From Eubacteriales bacterium mix99 (GTDB lineage Bacteria; Bacillota; Clostridia; Caldicoprobacterales; DTU083): DNA of 64,000 bases. The position numbers and the translations under genes were made by a program. The stretch covers positions 372,001-436,000 of the forward strand of contig CP121690.1 in the NCBI GenBank assembly GCA_038396605.1. Reading direction: 5' to 3'. A model generated the notes under the pieces. It worked only from the letters and a program-made list of their open reading frames with translations, did not search any database and had not been told where the DNA came from. Positions 17,115-24,471 of the stretch are shown here, piece by piece. Positions within the stretch are counted from its first letter, which is position 1, and every line of letters begins with the position of its first letter.

Positions 17115-17238
17115 TGTCACTCTCCCTTCTCCTATATAGTTTATCATATTTCCATGTTAAATGGGTTATTACAACAGCAACTCCCTGTTCATCTTTTCCG
17201 ATTTATCAAATGCCCGGGGGAGGACAGACAGATTTCTC

Positions 17239-19053
17239 TCATACCCTGCCGTAAAGCGGTCCGTAAGCGGAACAGGCACGATAATCGGCTCCCTGCGGAT
17301 CCATGGCTCCAAAGGCACCCCAGGAGGCAGGCCGGAAAATCCGGTCTTCCGGAACATTATGCATGGCAACGGGAATCCGGAGGATCGAAGCCAGTGTGAT
17401 CAAATCCCCGCCGATATGCCCATAACTGATGGCGCCGTGGTTCGCTCCCCAGTTGTTCATGACGGAGTACACATCCCGGAAGGGGCCTTTGCCGGTCAGG
17501 ATCGGTGCAAACCAGGTGGTAGGCCAGGTGGGATCCGTGCGAAGATCCAGCTTGTCGTGGACTTCCGGAGGGACACTGCAGGAGTAACCTTCTGCAATCT
17601 GAAGGACCGGACCCAGGCCTTTGACCAGATTGATGCGGGACATGGTGAGAGGCATCCCACCTCTGGACAGGAAGTCCGAGGAATACCCGCCCCCGCGGAA
17701 ATAATCCGTATTGGCCGGGCGCCATTCGGTGGCATCCAGACATTTTCCGGCTTCTGCCGGTGTGATGTCCCAGAAGGGTTTCATCCCCGGTTTGCCGTCG
17801 ATCTGCTGTTCCCCGGTAGCATCCAGTGTGCAGGCTCCGGAGTTGAGCAGGTGAATCATGCCGTTTGCAGCATAACCGGTCAGTTCCCTGCCGGTGACAC
17901 GTTTTACCGCTTCCGGGCTCCAATAGGTGCGGACATCGGAAAACAGCTGCCCTGTTCCGGACAGCAGATGACCCAGCAGCATGGCGGCGCCGTTCAGGCT
18001 GTCATTCTCCGTTGCCACAATATAAGGCTCCCGGATGCCGTTCCAGTCAAAGGAAGAATTCAGCATGGCTTCCATAAAGTCGCCATTGGGCATATAGTCC
18101 GTCCACTGTCTCTGCCCCTGAAACCCTGCGGCGATGGCATTGTGCCCCATGGCCTCTTCCGCATAGCCCATCTCCGCCAGTCTGGGATTTCCGATCATCA
18201 GATCCCGGGCAATCATTGTCATCTTCACAACGGTTTCCCAGTCCTGATCCATTTCCTGCCGGCTCTTTTTGATCCGGTTCACGTCACTTCCTTCCCTGCA
18301 TTTCTCCTTTACCCATGCGAGGGCATGCCGGAACTCCTCCGGATCAAGGATATTCAGGTCCAGGCGCCGGCGAAACTCGGACATGTCGATCTGCTCCACC
18401 CGCATTCCCAGATAATTTTCAAAGAAGTCATGATTGACCATGGAACCGGCGATCCCCATGGCGGTGCTGCCCATTGCAAGATAGGACTTGTTTCGTAATG
18501 TAGCAGCGGCCAGTCCGGCTTTTGCAAACCGCAGCAGTTTCCGCCGGACATCTTCCGGAATGGTGGGATCGTCGATATCCTGTACGTCCCTGCCGTAGAT
18601 GCCGAAAGCGGGAAGCCCTTTCTGGGCATGAGCCGCCAGCACAGCAGCCAGGTAAACCGCACCGGGCCGTTCGGTTCCGTTGAATCCCCATACTGCCCTG
18701 GGCATCAGCGGATCCATATCCATGGTCTCGGAACCATAGCACCAACATGGCGTTACGCTGATGGAAACGCCGACGCCTTCCCGTTTGAACTTCTCCGCCG
18801 TCTGAGCAGCTTCTTTTACTCCGCCGATGCAGGTATCCGCAATCACACATTCCACCGGGAAGCCATTGGGATGGCGCAGATTGTCACTTAATAATTTTGC
18901 TGTCTTCCTGGCCATGTCCATGGTCTGATTCTCCAGGGATTCCCGGATGCCTTTTCTTCTCCCGTCAATAATCGGACGGATGCCGATTTTGGGGAGATCT
19001 TCCTGATAACGGTTGACAGGTGACGAAACCTTCAGATCTGTTACGTTTGCCAT
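17239..19053 (-). CDS. fucI: L-fucose isomerase
   Basis: 604 residues that follow the FucI family along the whole length: [67 protein letters not shown] and [12 protein letters not shown]. The Mn-binding catalytic residues are visible as the Glu in ATENDSLNG, the Asp in [12 protein letters not shown] and the His in [13 protein letters not shown]. It interconverts L-fucose and L-fuculose (also D-arabinose/D-ribulose) in the cytoplasm. The gene follows a LacI regulator, whose predicted operator lies about 107 bp upstream. No fuculokinase or fuculose-phosphate aldolase gene is in the window. Confidence 0.96.
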   Translation of the reverse strand: MANVTDLKVSSPVNRYQEDLPKIGIRPIIDGRRKGIRESLENQTMDMARKTAKLLSDNLRHPNGFPVECVIADTCIGGVKEAAQTAEKFKREGVGVSISVTPCWCYGSETMDMDPLMPRAVWGFNGTERPGAVYLAAVLAAHAQKGLPAFGIYGRDVQDIDDPTIPEDVRRKLLRFAKAGLAAATLRNKSYLAMGSTAMGIAGSMVNHDFFENYLGMRVEQIDMSEFRRRLDLNILDPEEFRHALAWVKEKCREGSDVNRIKKSRQEMDQDWETVVKMTMIARDLMIGNPRLAEMGYAEEAMGHNAIAAGFQGQRQWTDYMPNGDFMEAMLNSSFDWNGIREPYIVATENDSLNGAAMLLGHLLSGTGQLFSDVRTYWSPEAVKRVTGRELTGYAANGMIHLLNSGACTLDATGEQQIDGKPGMKPFWDITPAEAGKCLDATEWRPANTDYFRGGGYSSDFLSRGGMPLTMSRINLVKGLGPVLQIAEGYSCSVPPEVHDKLDLRTDPTWPTTWFAPILTGKGPFRDVYSVMNNWGANHGAISYGHIGGDLITLASILRIPVAMHNVPEDRIFRPASWGAFGAMDPQGADYRACSAYGPLYGRV

Positions 19054-19126
19054 GAGATACTCCTCCTTTTATTATGTTTTCACGTAGATATGAAAATATT
19101 TAGGATTGCTCTGATCTCCCGATGTT

Positions 19127-20173
19127 TCACGGCTGGTGCCTGTCGGAAGACGTCAATGATTGAACCGGTTCATATTTTTTAACGGAATCGCGGATCAACA
19201 TGCGGGTCTGCACGCGGATACAGGCAGGAAAGCCTTCCGAATCCCCTTTGATGCGCCGGATTACCATACGGGCTGCCGCTTTGCCGATTCGGTCCATTGG
19301 CTGCTCCACTACGGTCAGGGGCGGATGAATCACGTCAGACAGATCAAAATGGTCAAACCCAATGACAGAAATATCGTCCGGGATCCGGAGCTCCCGCTCA
19401 TTGGCAGCGATAACGGCCCCGAATGTCATGTAGTAATTGGTGATGTATATGGCTGTGGGCAGATGTTCCAGGGAAAAAAGGGACTTTGCCGCTTCATATC
19501 CGCCGCTGTTGGAGAAATGCCCGCAGGTGATCCATTGGTCCCGGGGTTCAATGCCATAGGTCCGCAGCGCCTCCAGATACCCCCTGTACCGCTCCCGGCC
19601 GGTGGATGTGTCAGGATCACCGTTGATGACGGCAATGTCCCTGTGGTTCTGATGAATCAGCCATTCGACAGCACGGAAAGAGGCGTTGGCGTTGTCAACC
19701 GCCACCAGATCCGTGGAAAGGGAAGGCATCTCATCATTTACCATCACAACCGGTATGCCATCGTCCTGAAACTCCTGCAGAACTCCCGATCGGTCGCAGC
19801 TTCCCGGAAGGAGGATCAGACCGTCCACGGAACGGGATTTGAGAAAACGGAGCTTTTGATCCAAAATATCCGGGTCGGACTGGAAATCGCATACAACGAT
19901 GCTGTAATTGGCTTCCGCCAGCACATCCTCTGCCGCGGTAATCACAGAGGTGGCAAACAGATCCGTCAGGCTGGACAGCACCACACCGATGGTCATGGAA
20001 CGATTGTTTTTCAGGCCCTTGGCAATGATGTTCTCCTGAAAGCCCAGCTCCCGGATCGCTTCCCCAATCCGGATACGATTCTGCTCCCGGAGGGAATATC
20101 CGTTCAAATACCTGGACACCGTGCCAAGGGATACCTGTGCCCGTTTGGCCACGTCCCGGATTGTAACTGACAT
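19127..20173 (-). CDS. LacI-family transcriptional regulator of the fucose locus
   Basis: 348 residues: an N-terminal LacI helix-turn-helix (TIRDVAKRAQVSLGTVSRYL), the hinge, and a periplasmic-binding-like sensor domain (MTIGVVLSSLTDLFATSV, GLILLPGSCDRSG, ISVIGFDHFDLSDVIHPP, TVVEQPMDRIG). The ATG has GGGAGG 6 bases upstream. It precedes fucI by 73 bp. Matching palindromes lie in front of it and inside its own 3' end, so it probably represses itself and fucI, with a fucose-pathway sugar as effector. The effector is inferred. Confidence 0.92.
   Translation of the reverse strand: MSVTIRDVAKRAQVSLGTVSRYLNGYSLREQNRIRIGEAIRELGFQENIIAKGLKNNRSMTIGVVLSSLTDLFATSVITAAEDVLAEANYSIVVCDFQSDPDILDQKLRFLKSRSVDGLILLPGSCDRSGVLQEFQDDGIPVVMVNDEMPSLSTDLVAVDNANASFRAVEWLIHQNHRDIAVINGDPDTSTGRERYRGYLEALRTYGIEPRDQWITCGHFSNSGGYEAAKSLFSLEHLPTAIYITNYYMTFGAVIAANERELRIPDDISVIGFDHFDLSDVIHPPLTVVEQPMDRIGKAAARMVIRRIKGDSEGFPACIRVQTRMLIRDSVKKYEPVQSLTSSDRHQP
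19160..19173. promoter_or_regulatory. Predicted LacI-type operator upstream of fucI
   Basis: TTGAACCGGTTCAT contains the perfect palindrome TGAACCGGTTCA with a central CG. It lies within the last codons of the lacI-type gene, about 107 bp before fucI, and has the same half-sites as 20228-20241. Confidence 0.55.
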
Positions 20174-20227
20174 ACCACACCTCCCGGAAACAAAATTTAA
20201 ACAGGATCTGCATTCACGAAATCAAAC

Positions 20228-20241
20228 TTGAACCAGTTCAA
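20228..20241. promoter_or_regulatory. Predicted LacI-type operator upstream of the regulator gene
   Basis: TTGAACCAGTTCAA, half-sites TTGAAC/GTTCAA, 55 bp before the regulator ATG. The rest of the intergenic stretch down to the terminator at 20487 shows no supported gene. Confidence 0.55.
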
Positions 20242-20486
20242 CTTTAATCATTTCTACTTTACCCCATTGCAAGGGAATTGTCAATGGACGAATTTTTTTC
20301 CTTTGCAAAGGATGTCATGAAAAGAATGCCGCAAAGGAAAAATGGTTTATGCTGGACACGGCAAACGAACCGCTTTGCGGGGAAATCATAAGGGCGCTGC
20401 ATAAGATATTGGAATGATACCTGCCTGAATTTGCAGGATATCTATCAGAAATACATTGATTACTTCTATCCGAAGATACGGAGTAA

Positions 20487-20540
20487 TTAAAAAAAGAGGT
20501 TGCACCCATCTGAGCCTGTCAGACAGGGACAATCTCTTTT
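20487..20540 (-). terminator. Terminator of the ferritin-like protein gene
   Basis: Minus-strand AAAGAGATTG pairs with CAACCTCTTT (one G-U pair) around an inner CCTGTCTGACAGG stem, followed by a T7 tract. It is about 48 bp after the stop of the ferritin-like gene. Confidence 0.75.
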
Positions 20541-20587
20541 CCTGTGTGCAGGTTATCTTCCCGAACCCTTCCCCTGCAAATGAATTC

Positions 20588-21406
20588 TTACTTCCTCGGA
20601 CCGCATTTCTCCCAGCATTCGTTCCGGGTATACAGATAGGTCAGTTTATCTGCATGCTTCATCTCATCGGTAATGATCTCCGTCAGCATGTTGATGTGCC
20701 TTCTGCTCTGCATTGCGTACAGAATTTTGCGGTATTTTTCCATTGCCTTCCACTCATCATATAAAGCGTCCTGTATCCCATCGCAGTAGGATTTTGGAGG
20801 CTTAACCTCCTTTTGGGGAGCAGCAGGGAGAGTATGACCGGTCATTTCACAATAGATGGTACGCAGCAGCTGTCCGTGCTTCTTTTCATCTGCCATGATT
20901 CCTTTTATGATCTTCCTGTCTTCGGCCGGAGCCATTTTCATAAGACATTCGTAGAACATTACGTCGTGCTTTTCCCCTTTTACCGCCTCTTCAATCAAAT
21001 GTAAGGCATCTTCCAGGTTCGAAGGATAGGTATAGTAGTCCATATCGGGCTGAGGACACTCGTGCGGCTTCGGACATGGCTTCGGACATGGCTTCGGTGC
21101 CGGTGGCTTTGGGCACGGTTGCGGCATCGGTGGCTTTGGGCACGGCTGCGGCATCGGTGGCTTTGGGCACGGTTGCGGCATCGGTGGCTCCGGACACGGT
21201 TGCGACATCGGTGGCTCCGGGCACGGTTGCGGCATCGGTGGCTCCGGACACGGCATTGGGGGGATGGGACCCGGGCACGGCATCGGCGGCATCGGCATTT
21301 CCCTCATATAGGAAGCATCGTTGCTGTCATACCCTCCATACCAGGGGTAACCTTCATACCATGGGTTTGGATTTCCCGGGTAATTGGGATAATCATAGTA
21401 TGCCAT
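20588..21406 (-). CDS. Ferritin-like domain protein with N-terminal Pro/Cys tandem repeats
   Basis: 272 residues in two parts. Residues 1-45 are rich in Tyr, Pro and Gly. Residues about 45-115 are a nine-residue tandem repeat of the type PPMPQPCPE, supplying a Cys every nine residues. The C-terminal ~150 residues form a four-helix ferritin-like domain with the metal ligands in EEAVKGEKHD, ADEKKHGQLLR, DEWKAMEKYRK and TDEMKHADKL. Relatives in Clostridia are probable spore-surface or oxidative-stress proteins. The repeats could cross-link through disulfides; this is inference. It has a clean AAGGAGG site and its own terminator. Confidence 0.8.
   Translation of the reverse strand: MAYYDYPNYPGNPNPWYEGYPWYGGYDSNDASYMREMPMPPMPCPGPIPPMPCPEPPMPQPCPEPPMSQPCPEPPMPQPCPKPPMPQPCPKPPMPQPCPKPPAPKPCPKPCPKPHECPQPDMDYYTYPSNLEDALHLIEEAVKGEKHDVMFYECLMKMAPAEDRKIIKGIMADEKKHGQLLRTIYCEMTGHTLPAAPQKEVKPPKSYCDGIQDALYDEWKAMEKYRKILYAMQSRRHINMLTEIITDEMKHADKLTYLYTRNECWEKCGPRK
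21102..21263 (-). repeat. 27-bp coding tandem repeat (about 6 units)
   Basis: Six consecutive 27-bp units, starting at 21102, 21129, 21156, 21183, 21210 and 21237, that differ at a few bases. Each encodes one nine-residue Pro/Cys repeat of the ferritin-like protein. Degenerate copies continue on both sides. Confidence 0.9.
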
Positions 21407-21487
21407 ATAGTTTGAACCTCCTTAAATAGAAAAGATATCTCATCACACACCATACTATGCAGCAATTCCAAAAGAGTTAATACCAAG

Positions 21488-21516
21488 TTGACAGGAATAA
21501 AAAGTTTTGCTATACT
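21488..21516 (+). promoter_or_regulatory. Consensus sigma-A promoter
   Basis: TTGACA, exactly 17 bases, TATACT. It points right, away from the ferritin-like gene, and places a transcript start near 21523, directly before a ribosome binding site and a short reading frame. Confidence 0.75.
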
Positions 21517-21545
21517 GTTATTATGGAAAGGTGGGTGTTTTGTAA

Positions 21546-21701
21546 GTGGACGATTCTTCTGGCCCTGAACCGGGCCCCGGACGACAAAGTTGCAGATTTA
21601 ACTTTTTTCTCAGATTAATCAATTTAATCAACAAAAGTTCTGCACACGGAAAAAAAGGCAATGTTCTGTTGCTTTTGTTGTTGTGTGCTTTTTTACTGTG
21701 A
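21546..21701 (+). CDS. Small protein with C-terminal hydrophobic segment (51 codons, GTG start)
   Basis: Starting at a GTG, the frame encodes DDSSGPEPGPGRQSC, then a basic region (RLINLINKSSAHGKKG), then a Leu/Val-rich tail ending LLLLLCAFLL. The layout is that of a short tail-anchored or membrane-associated peptide. A GGAAAGGTGGG ribosome binding site precedes it by about 10 bases, and a consensus promoter lies 30 bases further up. I do not recognise a family. It is shorter than most gene finders accept. Support comes from the promoter-RBS-frame arrangement, not from similarity. Confidence 0.5.
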   Translation: MDDSSGPEPGPGRQSCRFNFFLRLINLINKSSAHGKKGNVLLLLLLCAFLL

Positions 21702-21791
21702 TAAACTGTAATAAACAGATCTATTTGGTGATCCATGATTTTTTATATTCAACTGGATAATTCCATGATAGGATTTGCAGAATTTTTTGCA

Positions 21792-21809
21792 TTGGAAATC
21801 GCTTTCCAA
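21792..21809. promoter_or_regulatory. Inverted repeat upstream of the CNNM/HlyC gene
   Basis: Perfect 7-bp arms TTGGAAA and TTTCCAA around TCGC, 57 bp before the start codon. Possible operator; no regulator can be assigned. Confidence 0.3.
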
Positions 21810-21865
21810 CATACAGCGGTTTCAAAATGGCATAATACTATTAGAATAGCTTAGGAGGTTATTTT

Positions 21866-23209
21866 TTGTCAGATGATCCTTTATTATGGTTGATTCTGCT
21901 TCAGTTTATCTTTATCTTTTTCAATGCGATTTTTGCCTGCGCCGAACTGGCCGTGGTCAGCATGAACGACAACAAGCTTGCAAAGCTTGCCGAGTCCGGG
22001 GATAAGCGGGCCATGAGGCTTGCCAGTCTGACGGAGCAGCCGTCCCGCTTTCTGTCGACGATTCAGGTCGGCATCACGCTGGTCAACCTGCTCAGCAGTG
22101 CCGTCGCTTCCAGGAACTTTTCCGAACGGCTGGAAATGTGGCTGCTCCGTATCGGGCTCAATATCCCTGCACCGGTGCTCAATGTGATTTCCGTAGCGGT
22201 CATCACCCTTGTTCTGACGTATTTTACCGTGCTGCTCGGGGAATTGGTCCCCAAACGGCTTGCCATGAACAAGGCAGAGCAGATTTCCCTCAAAATGTCC
22301 GGACTGATTTACGTGGTATCCAGAATCTTCACACCGGCTGTCTGGTTGTTCACCGTATCGACCAACGGGATTCTGCGTTTGTTTGGGATCGATCCCCAGG
22401 CGGAGAACGAGGTGAACCCGGAAGAGGAAATCTGCCTGATGCTGGATGCCGGTGCGGAAAAGGGTACCATCCTGCCGGATGAGCAGGATATGATCCAGAA
22501 TATCTTTGAATTTGACGATATCTCTGTGGAAGAAGTCATGACCCATCGTACGGAAGCATCGCTGCTATGGACGGAAGAGTCGGATGAGCAATGGGAACGG
22601 ACGATTTATGAAAGCAAGCATTCCATCTACCCTGTCTGTGCGGAAAGCCCGGACAATATTGTGGGAGTTTTGAATACAAAGGATTACTTCCGTCTGAAGG
22701 ACAAGTCCCGTAAGGAAGTAATGAAGCGTGCGGTAAAGGATGCTTATTTTGTCCCGGAGACAGCCCACGCGGACCTGGTGTTCCGTAATATGAAGAAATC
22801 CAGGGAGCATTTTGCCATCGTCGTGGATGATTACGGAGGAATGAGCGGAATTGTCACGATGAACGACTTGCTGGAGCAATTGGTGGGAGATCTGGACGAC
22901 AACGCCTCCGTGCCGAGGGAAGCTCCTCCCATTGAGCGCCTGGATTCCAGAACCTGGCGGATTCAGGGTACCGCACAACTGGACGACGTAGCCGAACAAC
23001 TCGGTGTGGAGCTGCCGGATGAGGATTATGACACGTTCGGCGGCCTGGTATTCGGCATTCTGGGAACCATTCCTGCCGATGGGAGTACGCCGACTCTGGA
23101 GGAATACGGCCTGGTGATCAAAATCACCAAGATCAAGGAACGAAGATTGATCAGTGCGGTTGTATGCCTGGCAGATGAGGAACAGCAAAGCGAAGCAGAA
23201 AAAGAATAA
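21866..23209 (+). CDS. Hemolysin-family CNNM/CorC-type membrane protein (DUF21-CBS-CorC_HlyC)
   Basis: 447 residues. An N-terminal DUF21/CNNM domain with four hydrophobic segments (LLQFIFIFFNAIFACAELAV ... VLLGELVPKRLAM) is followed by a CBS pair (ISVEEVMTHRTEASLL, IVGVLNTKDYF, FAIVVDDYGGMSGIVT) and a C-terminal CorC_HlyC domain. It begins with TTG at 21866 behind AGGAGG. Such proteins take part in Mg2+ or other divalent-cation export or homeostasis; the old name haemolysin is historical. It is monocistronic with a strong terminator after it. Confidence 0.92.
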   Translation: MSDDPLLWLILLQFIFIFFNAIFACAELAVVSMNDNKLAKLAESGDKRAMRLASLTEQPSRFLSTIQVGITLVNLLSSAVASRNFSERLEMWLLRIGLNIPAPVLNVISVAVITLVLTYFTVLLGELVPKRLAMNKAEQISLKMSGLIYVVSRIFTPAVWLFTVSTNGILRLFGIDPQAENEVNPEEEICLMLDAGAEKGTILPDEQDMIQNIFEFDDISVEEVMTHRTEASLLWTEESDEQWERTIYESKHSIYPVCAESPDNIVGVLNTKDYFRLKDKSRKEVMKRAVKDAYFVPETAHADLVFRNMKKSREHFAIVVDDYGGMSGIVTMNDLLEQLVGDLDDNASVPREAPPIERLDSRTWRIQGTAQLDDVAEQLGVELPDEDYDTFGGLVFGILGTIPADGSTPTLEEYGLVIKITKIKERRLISAVVCLADEEQQSEAEKE

Positions 23210-23274
23210 AAAGAGAAACAGCATAATATGAATTATATCAACCATATAGAAATAAAATAGAGCGGCCCGTGCCG

Positions 23275-23316
23275 CAGCAAAAAAACCACCCGGTTCAACG
23301 GGGTGGTTTTTTGCTG
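23275..23316. terminator. Strong, bidirectional-looking terminator
   Basis: CAGCAAAAAACCACCC pairs with GGGTGGTTTTTTGCTG around an ACCG-type loop; the stem is essentially perfect, with T6 on the plus strand and A7 before it. It ends the CNNM gene and could serve the convergent cysK. Confidence 0.9.
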
Positions 23317-23412
23317 TGAAACAGCTGTTGTGAAACAGCTGGGAAGCAAAGCACTGTCAGACAAGATTACAAACGTTGAAGTGAAATGGAATAGGTAACA
23401 TCTTCTCCGGTA

Positions 23413-24345
23413 TCAGTCAGTAAAGAGCGGTGTGGAAAGATATCTCTCTCCGGTATCCGGCAGCAGAACGACGATGTTCTTCCCTTCGTTTTCGGGCCGC
23501 AGGGCGATCTGTGTTCCCGCCCAAAGGGCTGCACCGGATGAAATTCCTACCAGCAGGCCCTCTGTTTTGCAAATCTCCCTGCCGGTTGCGAACGCATCCT
23601 CATTGGACACCGGGAGGATCTCGTCATAAACCTTTGTATTGAGGACCTTCGGAACAAAGCCTGCACCGATTCCCTGGATTTTATGCGGGCCGGACGTTCC
23701 CTTCGAAAGTACCGGAGAACTGGACGGCTCGACAGCAATTACCTGAATCTCCGGATTTTTGGATTTCAGGAACTCCCCGACTCCTGTAATGGTGCCGCCG
23801 GTCCCGATTCCGCCGACAAAGAAATCCACTTTTCCATCGGTGTCCTCCCAGATCTCCGGGCCGGTGGTGGTCCTATGGATGGCAGGATTGGCCGGGTTAT
23901 CAAACTGCCCGGGAATAAAGGAATTCGGGATCTCCCCGGCGAGTTCATTGGCCTTTTCAATGGCGCCTTTCATTCCCTTTGCCCCTTCTGTCAGGACAAG
24001 TTCTGCGCCGTAGGCTTTCAGCAGCTTCCTCCTCTCCACGCTCATCGTATCCGGCATGGTAATGATAATCCGGTATCCCCGCGCCGCCGCAACGGAAGCA
24101 AGACCAATGCCGGTATTGCCGCTGGTCGGTTCAATGAGCACGGAATCCGGAGTCAACTCCCCCTTTTCTTCCGCGTCATCGATCATTGCCATTGCAACCC
24201 GGTCCTTTACGCTCCCTGCCGGGTTGAAGTACTCCAGCTTCCCGATGATACCAGACTTCAGTCCATGCTTTTTTTCATAATTTTTAAGCTCCAGCAAAGG
24301 AGTCCTCCCTATCAAATCTGTCACATTCTGAAATACCTTTGCCAT
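23413..24345 (-). CDS. cysK: Cysteine synthase A (O-acetylserine sulfhydrylase)
   Basis: 310 residues with the complete PLP fold-type II layout: [10 protein letters not shown], the Schiff-base lysine in [11 protein letters not shown], the substrate loop [10 protein letters not shown], the phosphate-binding [11 protein letters not shown] and the C-terminal [10 protein letters not shown] and [12 protein letters not shown]. It makes L-cysteine from O-acetyl-L-serine and sulfide. The ATG has AGGAGGGC upstream. No serine acetyltransferase gene is adjacent. A consensus promoter lies 60 bp upstream, so it is probably a single-gene transcript. Confidence 0.96.
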   Translation of the reverse strand: MAKVFQNVTDLIGRTPLLELKNYEKKHGLKSGIIGKLEYFNPAGSVKDRVAMAMIDDAEEKGELTPDSVLIEPTSGNTGIGLASVAAARGYRIIITMPDTMSVERRKLLKAYGAELVLTEGAKGMKGAIEKANELAGEIPNSFIPGQFDNPANPAIHRTTTGPEIWEDTDGKVDFFVGGIGTGGTITGVGEFLKSKNPEIQVIAVEPSSSPVLSKGTSGPHKIQGIGAGFVPKVLNTKVYDEILPVSNEDAFATGREICKTEGLLVGISSGAALWAGTQIALRPENEGKNIVVLLPDTGERYLSTPLFTD

Positions 24346-24405
24346 TGTATTGCCCTCCTTTTCAATTTAACCTTTTCATATATGTTTAATATTCATTACA
24401 GTATT

Positions 24406-24434
24406 ATCATAGTATGAGATGGCCTTTTTGTCAA
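24406..24434 (-). promoter_or_regulatory. Sigma-A promoter of cysK
   Basis: Minus-strand TTGACA, 17 bases, TATGAT, with the -10 about 60 bp before the cysK ATG. Confidence 0.7.
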
Positions 24435-24471
24435 TACAATCCGAAAATTTAGTGAAAATAAATAGCAGGCA

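Noticed and set aside
17161-18498. Long plus-strand frame opposite fucI
   Set aside because: Antisense to fucI, whose motifs are intact; no recognisable protein.
21062-21429. Repetitive plus-strand frames over the 27-bp array, at first sight an antifreeze- or silk-like protein or a CRISPR-like array
   Set aside because: They are the complement of the Pro/Cys repeats of the ferritin-like gene. Units are adjacent with no spacers, so it is no CRISPR array.
21521-21736. 71-codon minus-strand frame
   Set aside because: No ribosome site or promoter; the opposite strand has a consensus promoter and a better supported small gene.
23316-23342. Direct repeat TGTGAAACAGCT twice
   Set aside because: Two short copies next to a terminator, no features of a mobile element or attachment site.
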